Assembly: GCA_013178275.1 (NCBI GenBank)
Contig: JABLWZ010000006.1
Coordinates: forward strand, 124,001-188,000
Length of the DNA stretch: 64,000 bases
Direction: 5' to 3'
From: Bacillota bacterium
Lineage (GTDB): Bacteria > Bacillota > Ch66 > Ch109
The notes under the pieces are model-generated. The model was not told the origin of the DNA, did not search any database, and worked only from the letters and a program-made list of their open reading frames with translations. The first letter of the stretch is position 1. Each line of letters begins with the position of its first letter. Shown here in pieces: positions 1 through 8,290 of the stretch. The position numbers and the translations under genes are program-made.

Positions 1-215
1 ACCGCCGCGTACACCTTGGCCCCCCTGCGGTGGGCGAAGTCGATACCTTCCTCCATCTCCTCCCCGGTGAAGTTGTCAGCCGAAGCCCGTAGGCTGTATG
101 ACTTTCCTCCCAGGTATACCGCATCGGCGCCGTAGTTAACCGCGATCTTCAACTTTTCCAGGCTGCCCGCGGGTGCCAGCAGCTCGGGTATCTTGATCGG
201 TCCAGCCAGGTCCAT
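1..215 (-). CDS. Peptidase U32 family protein (TrhP/YrrO-like), 5' part only
   Basis: About 71 N-terminal residues are present; the gene runs off the left edge of the window. The protein opens with a PELLAPAGS motif followed by NYGADAVYLGG, the hallmark start of U32 'collagenase-like' proteins, now known largely as tRNA hydroxylation factors (TrhP) acting on uridine-34 of tRNAs. The ATG lies one base after the mltG stop codon, with a GGGGAG Shine-Dalgarno inside the end of mltG, so the two are cotranscribed and probably coupled. mltG next to U32 genes is a standard Firmicutes arrangement. Which U32 paralogue this is cannot be told from the fragment. Confidence 0.85.
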   Translation of the reverse strand, partial: MDLAGPIKIPELLAPAGSLEKLKIAVNYGADAVYLGGKSYSLRASADNFTGEEMEEGIDFAHRRGAKVYAA

Positions 216-216
216 G

Positions 217-1263
217 CTAACTCCCCAGCTCTTTTTTCGCTTGGTTGTGCTCTTCAAGGGTCTTGGAAAAGACATGCGATCCGTCAGGCCTGGCCACGTA
301 GTACAAGTAGCTGTGCTCGGCCGGGTAAAGGACCGCCTTCAGCGCGTTCTCACCTGGGCTGGCGATCGGTCCCTGGGGAAGTCCCTTGTAACGGTAGGTG
401 TTATAGGGGGAATCGACCTCCAGGTCCTTGTAATACACCTTGTCCCGGTGCGTTCCCATTGCGTACTGGACGGTGGCGTCCACCTGCAGCAGCATTCCCC
501 GCTTCAGGCGGTTGTTCAGCACCCCCGCTATCACCGGCTGTTCTTCCGTTTTCTGGGCCTCCCTTTCCACCATGGAGGCCAGGGTCACCATGTCGTGGTA
601 GCTCATGCCCAGCTCGTTTCGCCGGGCCTCCAGCTCTGGGGTCAGGAACTGTTCGAAACGGTGCAGCATCGTGTCGATGATCACATCTTCCCTCGCGCTG
701 GGTGGTATCTTGTAGGTGGCTGGATACAGGAATCCCTCCAGCCTCTTTTGTCCCTCCGGGGCTCCAGCCAGGAAGGCGTACTGGAAGCTGCCTTTTTCTA
801 CCACCTCGAAAAAACGTCCGCGGTCTATCATCCCCTTGGCCTCCAGGGTGTCTGCTATCTGCTGCAGGGTATACCCCTCGGGAACGACCACCACGCTGAA
901 CATAGTGTTGCCCTGGTAGATCTGGTTTATCAGCTCTTTCAACGGCAGGTTGTCCGGGAGCTGGTAGTCCCCGGCCTTGATCAGCCGGTCCTTACCGGTG
1001 ATCCTGAGGTAGAGCAGAAAAGCGTTCGGGCTGCGGATCAGTCCCGCTTGGTAGAGGTTGTCGGCCGCGGCCCGCATCGAGGTATTCGCGTCGATGCTCA
1101 CCATCCGGTTAACGGGTTCGCCCGAGTTGGGAGCCGTTGTCGCCCGGTAGGCGGTAATGCTCAGTATCCCGCAGACCACCACTACCAGCACCAGTATTAA
1201 GTTCAGGCTGGGTTTGACCCGCTTGCGGGGAAAACGCCGACGTCTTCTTCTCGCTTTTAACAT
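217..1263 (-). CDS. mltG: Endolytic murein transglycosylase MltG
   Basis: This 348-residue protein cleaves nascent peptidoglycan glycan strands at the outer face of the membrane. It has a very basic N-terminus (an Arg-rich stretch at residues 4-15), one membrane anchor at about 20-40, a LysM-like region, and then the YceG/MltG catalytic domain. The family motifs LEGFLYPATY and ASMVEREA are visible; the Glu of the latter is the expected catalytic residue, and it is followed by AGVLNNRL and the LPQGPIASPG motif. Length is normal. It precedes the U32 gene by one base. Assignment is firm. Confidence 0.95.
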   Translation of the reverse strand: MLKARRRRRRFPRKRVKPSLNLILVLVVVVCGILSITAYRATTAPNSGEPVNRMVSIDANTSMRAAADNLYQAGLIRSPNAFLLYLRITGKDRLIKAGDYQLPDNLPLKELINQIYQGNTMFSVVVVPEGYTLQQIADTLEAKGMIDRGRFFEVVEKGSFQYAFLAGAPEGQKRLEGFLYPATYKIPPSAREDVIIDTMLHRFEQFLTPELEARRNELGMSYHDMVTLASMVEREAQKTEEQPVIAGVLNNRLKRGMLLQVDATVQYAMGTHRDKVYYKDLEVDSPYNTYRYKGLPQGPIASPGENALKAVLYPAEHSYLYYVARPDGSHVFSKTLEEHNQAKKELGS

Positions 1264-1469
1264 TTAATCCCTCGAGCCTCGCTGTAAAACATCCATATAA
1301 TTATAACCTCAAAGCTCGGATAAGGGCAATCGGGTCCCCTTCGTAACAGCTGTTCAAATTCAAACCCGTTTTTCTCCAGATTTACTTATTAATTCTTTCT
1401 GTTGCTCCAATCAGGGTGATCCGATAAATGTCGCTGTTGCTGACGGTACCGCTCATTCGAGCTTTTTGA

Positions 1470-1514
1470 TAAAAAGTATCAGCCCCCAGGGACTTTTCTT
1501 CCCGGAGGCTGATT
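1470..1514 (-). terminator. Rho-independent terminator after the SPOCS-like gene
   Basis: Read on the minus strand, ATCAGCC pairs with GGCTGAT around a CCGGGA/TCCCTGG inner stem, followed by a T-rich tail at 1470-1477. It sits about 25 bases after the stop of the 1538-2626 gene and insulates it from mltG. Confidence 0.7.
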
Positions 1515-1537
1515 CCGAGTACGACTATCAGATTAAA

Positions 1538-2626
1538 CTACCCATCGAAACGGAACCTCATGGTCGCTGACTGGCGGCGACCGCTGCGAGGCCTCGACCT
1601 CGAGTCGTCCGCCCCAGGTACTCCATCCTGCGGCCCTCCTGCTTCTGGACCTGACAACCTCGCCAGGGAGCGCGGCTTGACGGCAGAGCCTTCCGCTGCC
1701 CCTTCTATCCTCCGGCCCCGGCTTGGGCGTCGGGGTGAGCTTTGGAAACTGTATCCCAGTCCAAGCACCGGGTATTCGAACTCATTAATCAGCTCTACCC
1801 CTTCGATCACCTCTTCCCCGCTCTTCAGCAGCTCTTTGGGCTCCCACGGTTCCTCCAGGATCTGGTCTTCGACCATCCCACTTCCATCGGTCAGCGCGGC
1901 CTCCATCTCGATTTCACCCGGTTCCTCGGGCAGCACGTCCTCTATCGCTGGCTCGCCTGGTTCTCCAGCCGACAGGGCCGTTTCGGCTGCGTACTCATCG
2001 ACCTCGCTGCGCGCCGCCGGTTCCAACTCGGGAGAAAGCAGGTCTACATCCACCTCGAGGTCGATCAGACGGGCGCCCCTTATCAGGCATTCTACCGAGT
2101 GAATCTGGGGGGAGAACCTTATCTCCTCATCGAACCCTTCATTGTTGAAGTACAGGCCGAACGGGACCCGGCTGGTCAGGCAGCTGGTCTTCCACTTTTC
2201 GTCCTCCTCCAGGTGCTTCTCGACTCCCTCGATCTCCATAACCCCCTGGCCGTCATCGCGGTCCAGGTCCAGGAAGTAATCGTCAAAGCTGGTGCCGCTT
2301 CGACCTCTCGAGGGCGGGGCTGTAAATGCATCTTCCGGCCCTACCTCCCTTACGCCGGGTTCGGTCGGGTCATCGGATGGGTAAGGCTGGTAGTAGATCA
2401 TGGCGTCGATCCAGCCAGATACATCGTACTTACCCCCTTCCCGGGCCGACCGGGACACCTCCGGGGTCAGCACCACCCCGAGTATTTCACGGGGTACAGG
2501 CATATCCAGGGGGATCCGTATCCTCGCCTTTACCCTTCCCCGCCATTCACCCCCTCCTCCGGCAGGGTCGTCGCCCGCTGACACCGCGTAAGGCGGCACC
2601 GTTTCGTATCGTTTATCATCTGCCAT
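1538..2626 (-). CDS. SPOCS (DUF3794)-like protein with acidic insert and basic tail, probable spore coat protein
   Basis: 362 residues, no confident family. The first half resembles the SPOCS/DUF3794 fold of spore coat morphogenetic proteins such as SipL: a VPREILGVVLTPEV segment with a following GGKYDVSGWIDAMIYYQ strand (residues about 44-80), and a second VPFGLYF...VECLIRGARLIDLEVDV segment (about 155-195). From about 200 to 290 it is strongly acidic (runs of Glu-Pro), and the C-terminal 60 residues are Arg/Ser/Pro-rich. It has its own terminator and lies among CotS and AdoMet decarboxylase genes, which suggests a sporulation or coat role. That role is inference; a profile search would settle the SPOCS call. 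Confidence 0.55.
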   Translation of the reverse strand: MADDKRYETVPPYAVSAGDDPAGGGGEWRGRVKARIRIPLDMPVPREILGVVLTPEVSRSAREGGKYDVSGWIDAMIYYQPYPSDDPTEPGVREVGPEDAFTAPPSRGRSGTSFDDYFLDLDRDDGQGVMEIEGVEKHLEEDEKWKTSCLTSRVPFGLYFNNEGFDEEIRFSPQIHSVECLIRGARLIDLEVDVDLLSPELEPAARSEVDEYAAETALSAGEPGEPAIEDVLPEEPGEIEMEAALTDGSGMVEDQILEEPWEPKELLKSGEEVIEGVELINEFEYPVLGLGYSFQSSPRRPSRGRRIEGAAEGSAVKPRSLARLSGPEAGGPQDGVPGADDSRSRPRSGRRQSATMRFRFDG

Positions 2627-2786
2627 TTACCTCTCCTCCTTTTTCCGAACCCGGTCGATATTCCTTAATTATCCATCTGTCTGGTTGAAAACAGTAGGGA
2701 TATTGTTCTTTGTTTTATTAACCAAACATGCCTTGACTCCGTATAATGAATTAGTCTTCAGGGCAACTGTAGAGGAGGAATCCAAA

Positions 2787-3158
2787 TTGTACGACCCGTG
2801 TTGCCGTCATCTAATCGCCGAACTCTACCAATGCAATCCTGATTTACTCGACGACCTTCCCTTTATCGAAAAGATTCTCGTTGATGCCGCCCTGATCTGT
2901 AAAACAGAGATCCTGGAAATGGTCTTCCACAAGTACACGCCGTCTGGGGTTAGCGGAGTGGTGATCATCAATGGGTCGCACCTTGCCCTCCATACCTTTC
3001 CCTTACACGGCTACGCGTCTCTGGATATCGTCACCTGCGGCAGCGGCGTCAACCCCAACGAGGCCTATCACTACATTACCAACCACCTGCAGGCCAACTG
3101 CGCCCTGGTCAAAGAACTGCAGCGCGGCTTCGACGAGCTTTTTGAAATGATAAGCTGA
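2787..3158 (+). CDS. S-adenosylmethionine decarboxylase proenzyme homologue (SpeH/SpeD class 1B), Gly-Ser at the cleavage site
   Basis: The TTG at 2787 is preceded at 8 nt by GAGGAGG and gives 123 residues, the normal length for class 1B AdoMet decarboxylases; the longer open frame upstream has no such signal. The family makes decarboxylated AdoMet for spermidine after self-cleaving at Glu-Ser to give a pyruvoyl group. Here the fold is clear (RHLIAELYQC start, FHKYTPSGVSGVVII, then SHLALHTFP and DIVTCG). The Ser, the His six residues later and the Cys are present, but the Glu before the Ser is Gly and the WPE motif is FPL. It may be a diverged decarboxylase rather than a true AdoMet enzyme. 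No spermidine synthase is adjacent. A TATAAT at 2742-2747 is a possible -10 without an obvious -35. Confidence 0.8.
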   Translation: MYDPCCRHLIAELYQCNPDLLDDLPFIEKILVDAALICKTEILEMVFHKYTPSGVSGVVIINGSHLALHTFPLHGYASLDIVTCGSGVNPNEAYHYITNHLQANCALVKELQRGFDELFEMIS

Positions 3159-3165
3159 CTACCGA

Positions 3166-4188
3166 CTAGAGCCGGTAGTGTCGGATGCACTGTCGCATAA
3201 ACTCCTGGTGCACCGGCTGTTCCACCAATACCTCCTGTATCATGTCCATCGCGCCCGGTTCGGGAACCGGTTCCAGGTAATGCCGTCGGCTCAGGAACCA
3301 CATCCGCTGGGGAAAACAGAGGTAAGCGGCCAGCAGCCGGAGATCGTCCTTTTTTAAGGGGATGGATTCCGTGTATTCTGCCAGCAGGCTGACAACCAGG
3401 TCGAAGTCCCAGCCGAAACCCGGCAGCGCCCAGGCGAGCAGCCTCCCCAGGTCGAACACCTTCAGATCCAGGTGGCAATTGTCGAAGTTGACGATAAAAA
3501 CCTCCCGGCGCCGGTTGCGGATCAGGTTCGTCCCCACAAAGTCTCGGTGGCAGATTCCGCCCTCCTGGCGGGCTTCCTCCACTAGTGTCTTATAGTCGGC
3601 CTGCTCCAGCATCTGGATCGAGGTCTTTCCCCGTTCGATAAACCCGTCGACCTCGGTGAGAAAGAGGGAATCGAACTCTGAAGGCTCCTCGATTCCTTCT
3701 ACCAGTTCCCGGCACCGTTCGAGTTCGGCCAACTTGCCTTGGAACCGTTCGCCCCAGGTTTCCCGCCTTTCCCGGCTGTGATCCGACGATGGTACGAACC
3801 CGATTGCAGCTGACTGCATCCGGGCCAACGCCTGTATCCCTTCCTTCAGCTTCGCCGGCCGGTCCATTATAAACTCCTTGCCGGTTATCCAGTCGGTCAG
3901 GTAGTAAAGCTGCCCGTTCTCCTTTACCCAGGGGTCGCCGTACTTGCTGAGCCTTATCGGGGCGATATGCTTGAACCCCTGGGACATGAGATAGTCCGTC
4001 GCTTCGTAGGCCAGGTCCAGCGCCTCCTGGGTTCTCCAGGACCGCTTCAGCAGTCTTTTTCCCTCGATCGTGTCCACCTGACAGCCTCCCCGGACCGGCC
4101 GGGCCTTGTCCGGCGAAAGGTCATATTCCGCGAGTACCCTGCGTATCGTCTCCTCACTTTTGAGTCCCTTCTCACTCGTCACGGTCAT
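3166..4188 (-). CDS. CotS-like spore coat protein with aminoglycoside-phosphotransferase fold
   Basis: 340 residues, usual length for the CotS/YsxE/YutH family of spore coat proteins, which have an APH/choline-kinase fold. The Brenner-type motif is visible as CHRDFVGTNLI (catalytic Asp kept), followed by the metal-binding region VNFDNCHLDLKVFDLGRLL. N-terminal residues 1-110 would be the small lobe. It converges with the AdoMet decarboxylase gene with 7 bases between stops, and is a paralogue of the gene at 4368-5411. Expression in the mother cell during sporulation is expected from the family, but no sigma-E/K promoter was identified by eye. Confidence 0.85.
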   Translation of the reverse strand: MTVTSEKGLKSEETIRRVLAEYDLSPDKARPVRGGCQVDTIEGKRLLKRSWRTQEALDLAYEATDYLMSQGFKHIAPIRLSKYGDPWVKENGQLYYLTDWITGKEFIMDRPAKLKEGIQALARMQSAAIGFVPSSDHSRERRETWGERFQGKLAELERCRELVEGIEEPSEFDSLFLTEVDGFIERGKTSIQMLEQADYKTLVEEARQEGGICHRDFVGTNLIRNRRREVFIVNFDNCHLDLKVFDLGRLLAWALPGFGWDFDLVVSLLAEYTESIPLKKDDLRLLAAYLCFPQRMWFLSRRHYLEPVPEPGAMDMIQEVLVEQPVHQEFMRQCIRHYRL

Positions 4189-4367
4189 CCCCCCAGGCCC
4201 AATGCTATGCTAAATGATATGCCGCTGGCGGCAGAAAAATGAAAAACTCCCAGCGAACACGCCCGGTCCCCACCACGGCTCCCCAGCATCCAGTAACCAT
4301 CACCTGGCTGGAATCATATTATGCAGATAGGCACAGACGGCGGCCAGGCAGGTGTTCACTCGTTTCA

Positions 4368-5411
4368 TCACGCCTTCCCGGGGGTAAGCAGGTCTAAAAA
4401 CCTCTCCTTGCTCTTTAGCCGCATCAACTCCCGGCGTATGCCGTTGGCCAGTTCGTAGGGATTGCAGCCTTCCCTCCGCTCGTAGTACGCCCGGATATAA
4501 GCGACCGCCGGGTGAGGATAGGACAGGAAGGCCGCCAGGATCTTGTTTTCTTCTTTGTCGATCGGCTCCAGTTCCTGGTAGGCTTCCAGGGCTCCGGCCC
4601 CGATAACCGGGTCCCAGCCGCATTCCGACAATACCCGGTAGAGGAAACGGCCCAGGTCGTAGACCCGGAGGTTATGGTGACAGCCGTCAAATCGGTCGAT
4701 GTACAGCTCGTTCGCCGGGGTCCAAAACAGGTTGGATTCCTTGAAGTTTCCGTGGCATACGGTGTGGCTGTAATCACCCCGCAGGTACTCGTAATCCGTT
4801 TCCCAGAGCCGTCCGCAGGCCCGGTCGATCTGATTGACGACCTGATCGGACTCTTCCAGGAAAACGGAATCGAGCGTGGTTTTCACTGGCTCGGTTTCAG
4901 CCCGGTCCAGGTGACCGATAAGTATCCTGCGGTCCTCCTCCCACTGTTGGCTCCAGGGTTGGGCCGACCGGCCGGGCGGCCCCTGGTACTCTATGGGGAG
5001 GTCTTTTAAAAGATGGTGCACCCGCGACAGCTCCCGAAACACCCGCTGCATCTCTTCCGGTCTTTTGATATCGAGCGGCCGTCGCTCTAAAAAGTCGCAC
5101 AGGTAAAGGCATCCGTCACCAGTGGGCACCCATCTCTGCCCGTCCGAGGTCCTGATAAAACGGGGTATACTTCTCAGGCCGTTTCGCCCTAGATGATCCA
5201 TGCACCGGCAGATGAACCGGGCCCGGTCCTCGTCCCAGTCTACCCGCCGCAGGAGCTTTTCCCCGCGGTGGGAACGGAGCCGCCAGAGCCGGTCGCCAAT
5301 CCGTTCTACACTCTCTATCGCCAGGTCCCAGGGCGCCAGCCACTCCCTCTTCAGCCCCAGTTTTTCAAGCCTGGAAGCGCTGGGTGGACGGTAACTCTTT
5401 CTCTGGTTCAA
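4368..5411 (-). CDS. CotS-like spore coat protein, paralogue with altered catalytic loop
   Basis: 347 residues with the same APH-like fold as its downstream neighbour. The TTG start follows GGGAGGGACAAAGC. The catalytic loop reads CHGNFKESNLF, so the Asp expected in HxD is Asn, whereas the neighbouring paralogue keeps Asp; the metal region is IDRFDGCHHNLRVYDLGRFL. This suggests a pseudokinase-like structural role in the coat (inference). The two genes are 179 bases apart and probably one transcript. Family assignment is good; the exact substrate, if any, is unknown for this family. Confidence 0.82.
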   Translation of the reverse strand: MNQRKSYRPPSASRLEKLGLKREWLAPWDLAIESVERIGDRLWRLRSHRGEKLLRRVDWDEDRARFICRCMDHLGRNGLRSIPRFIRTSDGQRWVPTGDGCLYLCDFLERRPLDIKRPEEMQRVFRELSRVHHLLKDLPIEYQGPPGRSAQPWSQQWEEDRRILIGHLDRAETEPVKTTLDSVFLEESDQVVNQIDRACGRLWETDYEYLRGDYSHTVCHGNFKESNLFWTPANELYIDRFDGCHHNLRVYDLGRFLYRVLSECGWDPVIGAGALEAYQELEPIDKEENKILAAFLSYPHPAVAYIRAYYERREGCNPYELANGIRRELMRLKSKERFLDLLTPGKA

Positions 5412-5500
5412 GCTTTGTCCCTCCCATCCTTTTTGTAACTATCTTATGAACGGCTGGAAAAAGAAAAAACCACCCGAATAAGAATCAGGAGGTTTTAACG

Positions 5501-5656
5501 ATGTATAAGAAATTTATCCAGGCGGTCGGCTACAACGTCAAGTTCATTCTGCTGATACTGACCGGGGTCACCTTCATCAAGGCTCTGCTGTTTCCCAACT
5601 CGATGGATGTCCTCATTCTGTTCCTTTTGGCTTTGATCCTGTTGGGTTTGGGCTAG
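5501..5656 (+). CDS. Small membrane protein, 51 residues
   Basis: An ATG at 5501 preceded by AGGAGGTTTTAACG (ideal spacing) opens a 51-codon frame ending at TAG 5654-5656. The product starts MYKKFIQAVGYNVKF and then has two hydrophobic segments (about residues 14-30 and 36-50) split by PNSMD, consistent with a hairpin membrane protein. It overlaps the 3' end of the convergent vanW-type gene by 44 bases. I do not recognise a family. The strong Shine-Dalgarno and the coherent hydrophobic pattern support it as a real gene; expression data would be needed to be sure. Confidence 0.6.
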   Translation: MYKKFIQAVGYNVKFILLILTGVTFIKALLFPNSMDVLILFLLALILLGLG

Positions 5657-7157
5657 TCTGGCCGCTGCCAGTGTTTCCCTTGCTGGGGTCGGTCCCGGTT
5701 GTGGGCTTGGTGGTGCCGGTCCCGGTCTGGTCTTTGGGCGGTTGGGTTTTGGGTGGTTCGGTCTTGGGCGGTTCAGTCTTGGGCGGCTCCTGCTGCACCG
5801 GCTTGATACCGACCTGCACCACCTCGTCGATCGCCTGATAGGTGTCGCTGTTCAAAAGCTCGGTCCGGGTGTTTTCGCCTTCACCGATCACCCGGTAGGA
5901 ACGGACCCGGGCGCCCCACTTGCCCTTGGTCTCCACCCTTTCCTGCCCCGCTTCCAGGTTTGGATTCGGTTTTTCGATCCTCCCCGGGGGTATCCTTTCG
6001 ATGACCTCGTTGGTGAGGGTTATCTTCGGTATATTGTCTTTCTTCCCAAACAACTGGACCGTCAGGGTGTTCTTTTCCACCTTGGTCTGGATTATCAGGT
6101 TGTGCCCGGTATCGTTTTCGAACTTCAGGTCTTGGCTGCCGTACTGGACAGTCGCGTCGGTCCCCAGCAGCACGTAGTCGATTATCAACGAGTGGTTGTT
6201 CCGCTCGACGATCTTGACGTCCGCCCGCAGCAGCGCGTTGTACAGGGTGGAAGAAACCTGGCAAACACCACCGCCCACTCCCGGTACGAACTCACCCATG
6301 TAAATCACCAGCGCCTCGCGGTAGCCGGTCTCCTCGCTGCGTGGTCCCACCACATCGTTGAAGGAAAAGACCTCTCCCGGCTTGATTATCATCTGATTGA
6401 TGGCATCCGCCGCGATCTTGATGTTGTAGGTGCGGTTGATCAGTCCGGGGTCGAACCTGGTGGTGAAGGTCGAAAGCAACCTTTCGACCCCCAGCTGTTT
6501 GAGGGTCTGCCCTTTTAAGGTGGGGACAGAACTTTCGGTTGCCAGGTAGAATTCCCAGCTGTCTTTCTCTCTGGAAGGGGTATAGCCGTCATCCAGCTTC
6601 CAGTCAAGCTGCATGAAAGCGGTCTTGGTGTCGATTTTCAGGCCCGAACGGCCCTCGATCAGAATGAGATCATCCTTGGGGCCCACCTCCAGCCGGGACT
6701 CCCGAGCCTCGCTCTGGAAATCGGCCGTCAGCCTCATTATCGCGGCTTCCAGCTCGTCGTCGTCGTACTTGTACTTCAGCGGCACCTCGTGCCTCTGCTC
6801 GCTTTTAATGAACCGGTAGTTGATATAGTCCAGGGCCCCTTGGTTTCCTATAGCCAAAGCCTGCTGCAGGGCGCCGTCGACATCCAGGGTGACTCCCAGA
6901 CGCTCCAGGCTGCTGCTCCATACCTGTTCCCCCAGCCTGAAATCGACAACCCTTCCCAGCGAACCCCTGGTTTCGAGCTGCAGCTTATCCCGGGACTGGT
7001 CCAGGGTCAATCCGCCCACCGCTACCCCGGCGACCTGTACCCCCTCCATAATCACCGGTTTTTCCGCTGGCCCCATTGAGCACGAGGGTAGAGAGATCAG
7101 GACCAGTATAACTATTAAAGCCGTCACAGCCGCGAAAAATCCCGCCCTGGACCGCAA
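5613..7157 (-). CDS. VanW family protein with peptidoglycan-binding-like repeats and Pro/Thr-rich tail
   Basis: About 514 residues from a TTG at 7157 (AAAGGTG 8 nt upstream). The N-terminus is a signal anchor ending in SLPSCS, possibly a lipobox with an unusual Pro. Residues about 30-210 hold two putative peptidoglycan-binding (PG_binding_4-like) domains. About 230-370 is the VanW domain, with RTYNIKIAADAIN, PGEVFSFNDVVGPR and GGGVCQVSSTLYNALLRA. Then comes a G5-like segment (ERIPPGRIEKPNPNLEAGQ) and a low-complexity tail of PPKTE-type repeats and Gly/Thr. It is predicted to be extracytoplasmic and cell-wall associated. The function of VanW proteins is not established. Its 3' end overlaps the small opposite-strand gene. 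Confidence 0.88.
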   Translation of the reverse strand: MRSRAGFFAAVTALIVILVLISLPSCSMGPAEKPVIMEGVQVAGVAVGGLTLDQSRDKLQLETRGSLGRVVDFRLGEQVWSSSLERLGVTLDVDGALQQALAIGNQGALDYINYRFIKSEQRHEVPLKYKYDDDELEAAIMRLTADFQSEARESRLEVGPKDDLILIEGRSGLKIDTKTAFMQLDWKLDDGYTPSREKDSWEFYLATESSVPTLKGQTLKQLGVERLLSTFTTRFDPGLINRTYNIKIAADAINQMIIKPGEVFSFNDVVGPRSEETGYREALVIYMGEFVPGVGGGVCQVSSTLYNALLRADVKIVERNNHSLIIDYVLLGTDATVQYGSQDLKFENDTGHNLIIQTKVEKNTLTVQLFGKKDNIPKITLTNEVIERIPPGRIEKPNPNLEAGQERVETKGKWGARVRSYRVIGEGENTRTELLNSDTYQAIDEVVQVGIKPVQQEPPKTEPPKTEPPKTQPPKDQTGTGTTKPTTGTDPSKGNTGSGQTSPNPTGSKPKGTE

Positions 7158-7306
7158 ATGGCTCACACCTTTCACTGCGAATGCTGTCTCGTATCTTTTT
7201 GTCTAATTATTATAACGTTAATATCTATTCGTCAGATATTGCCTTATACCTGCCAATTTTTAATTATTTCAGGACCTGATCGATATATTAAATATTGTAA
7301 ATCGCT

Positions 7307-8155
7307 TTACTCCAGGGCCTCCAGCACCAGCAGGCTTACCTCCGGCCGGCAGAACAGACGCATGGGCAGCAGCGTGGTCCCGATACCCCTGGTGGTATAG
7401 ATCTGCATCCCGCCAAGCCGGTAAAGCCCCGACAGGTATTTTCTTCCCATTTTGGTGGTGATGATCGGACCGATCCCCGGCAGGCAGAACTGCCCCCCGT
7501 GGCTGTGCCCCGAAAGCTGCAGGTCTATATCGAAGCGCGGCTGCAGGTATTCTGAGTAGTCGGGCTCGTGCACCAGCAGGATGCGGCAGGCCCCATCCGG
7601 CACCTTCCGCATTACCCGCTCCGGTTTTGGTTCGCCCTCGATCACGTCGTCCAGCCCAGCCAGGAAGAGCCTCTCGTTTCCCTCTCCCACCGGAAAGCAG
7701 TCGTTTACCAATACCTGGAACCCTCCCAGCTCCAGGGTTGACTTAACCTGGTCAGGTCCCTGCGCATAGTCGTTGTTCCCTAGTACTGCGAGTTTCCTCA
7801 GCCGGGCCCGCATACGCGAAAGCTCAGGCACCGCCTTCCGGTATCCCCAGGCAATCCTCCCAGAGGTCAGGTCGCCTACCAGGCAGATGATATCGGGCTG
7901 GCTTCGGTTTATCAGGTCCACCACCTTTGACAGGCGGCGGGGACCGTAGAAGGCCCCCAGGTGGATATCGCTGAGCAAGGCTATCCGCATCCCGGAAAAC
8001 GCGCGCGGGAGCCTATCCAGCACTATCCTGACGCGGCACTCTTCGATCCGGAACCTCTCTACCAGCGAGGCGTAGGCGATGACCAGCAGCAGGACGGCAC
8101 CCGCCGCCACCACCAGGTACCGCCAGATTGACGCGGGAAGCCAGTCGAACAGCAT
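7307..8155 (-). CDS. Calcineurin-like metallophosphoesterase (YaeI/YkuE type)
   Basis: 282 residues with one N-terminal membrane anchor (about 8-28) and then a dimetal phosphoesterase domain. All metal motifs are visible in order: LLSDIHLG (DxH), VGDLTSG (GD), LGNNDY (GNxD-type), LVHEPDY and SGHSHGGQF (GHxH). The ATG follows GAGAGG by 7 nt. Members of this group act on membrane lipids such as UDP-diacylglucosamine-like or phosphatidylglycerol-type substrates, but the substrate here is unknown. It stands alone between the VanW gene and the DUF1292 gene. Confidence 0.88.
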   Translation of the reverse strand: MLFDWLPASIWRYLVVAAGAVLLLVIAYASLVERFRIEECRVRIVLDRLPRAFSGMRIALLSDIHLGAFYGPRRLSKVVDLINRSQPDIICLVGDLTSGRIAWGYRKAVPELSRMRARLRKLAVLGNNDYAQGPDQVKSTLELGGFQVLVNDCFPVGEGNERLFLAGLDDVIEGEPKPERVMRKVPDGACRILLVHEPDYSEYLQPRFDIDLQLSGHSHGGQFCLPGIGPIITTKMGRKYLSGLYRLGGMQIYTTRGIGTTLLPMRLFCRPEVSLLVLEALE

Positions 8156-8225
8156 CGATAAACCTCTCGATTCAGGCCCTTAGCTGTTTGTCACCAGTAA
8201 TCACAGATAAGGGGTTGTACCTCAA

Positions 8226-8262
8226 TATAAAAGCCGTTGCCATCGTCAACGGCTTTCTGCCT
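8226..8262 (-). terminator. Terminator after the DUF1292-RING gene
   Basis: A perfect stem, AAAGCCGTTG with CAACGGCTTT, around a 7-base loop lies 30-60 bases after the stop of the 8291-8764 gene on the minus strand; the 3' tail is TATATT, so termination strength is moderate. Confidence 0.6.
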
Positions 8263-8290
8263 ATCGGGAGCAGTCTTTTACGGCCGGAGT

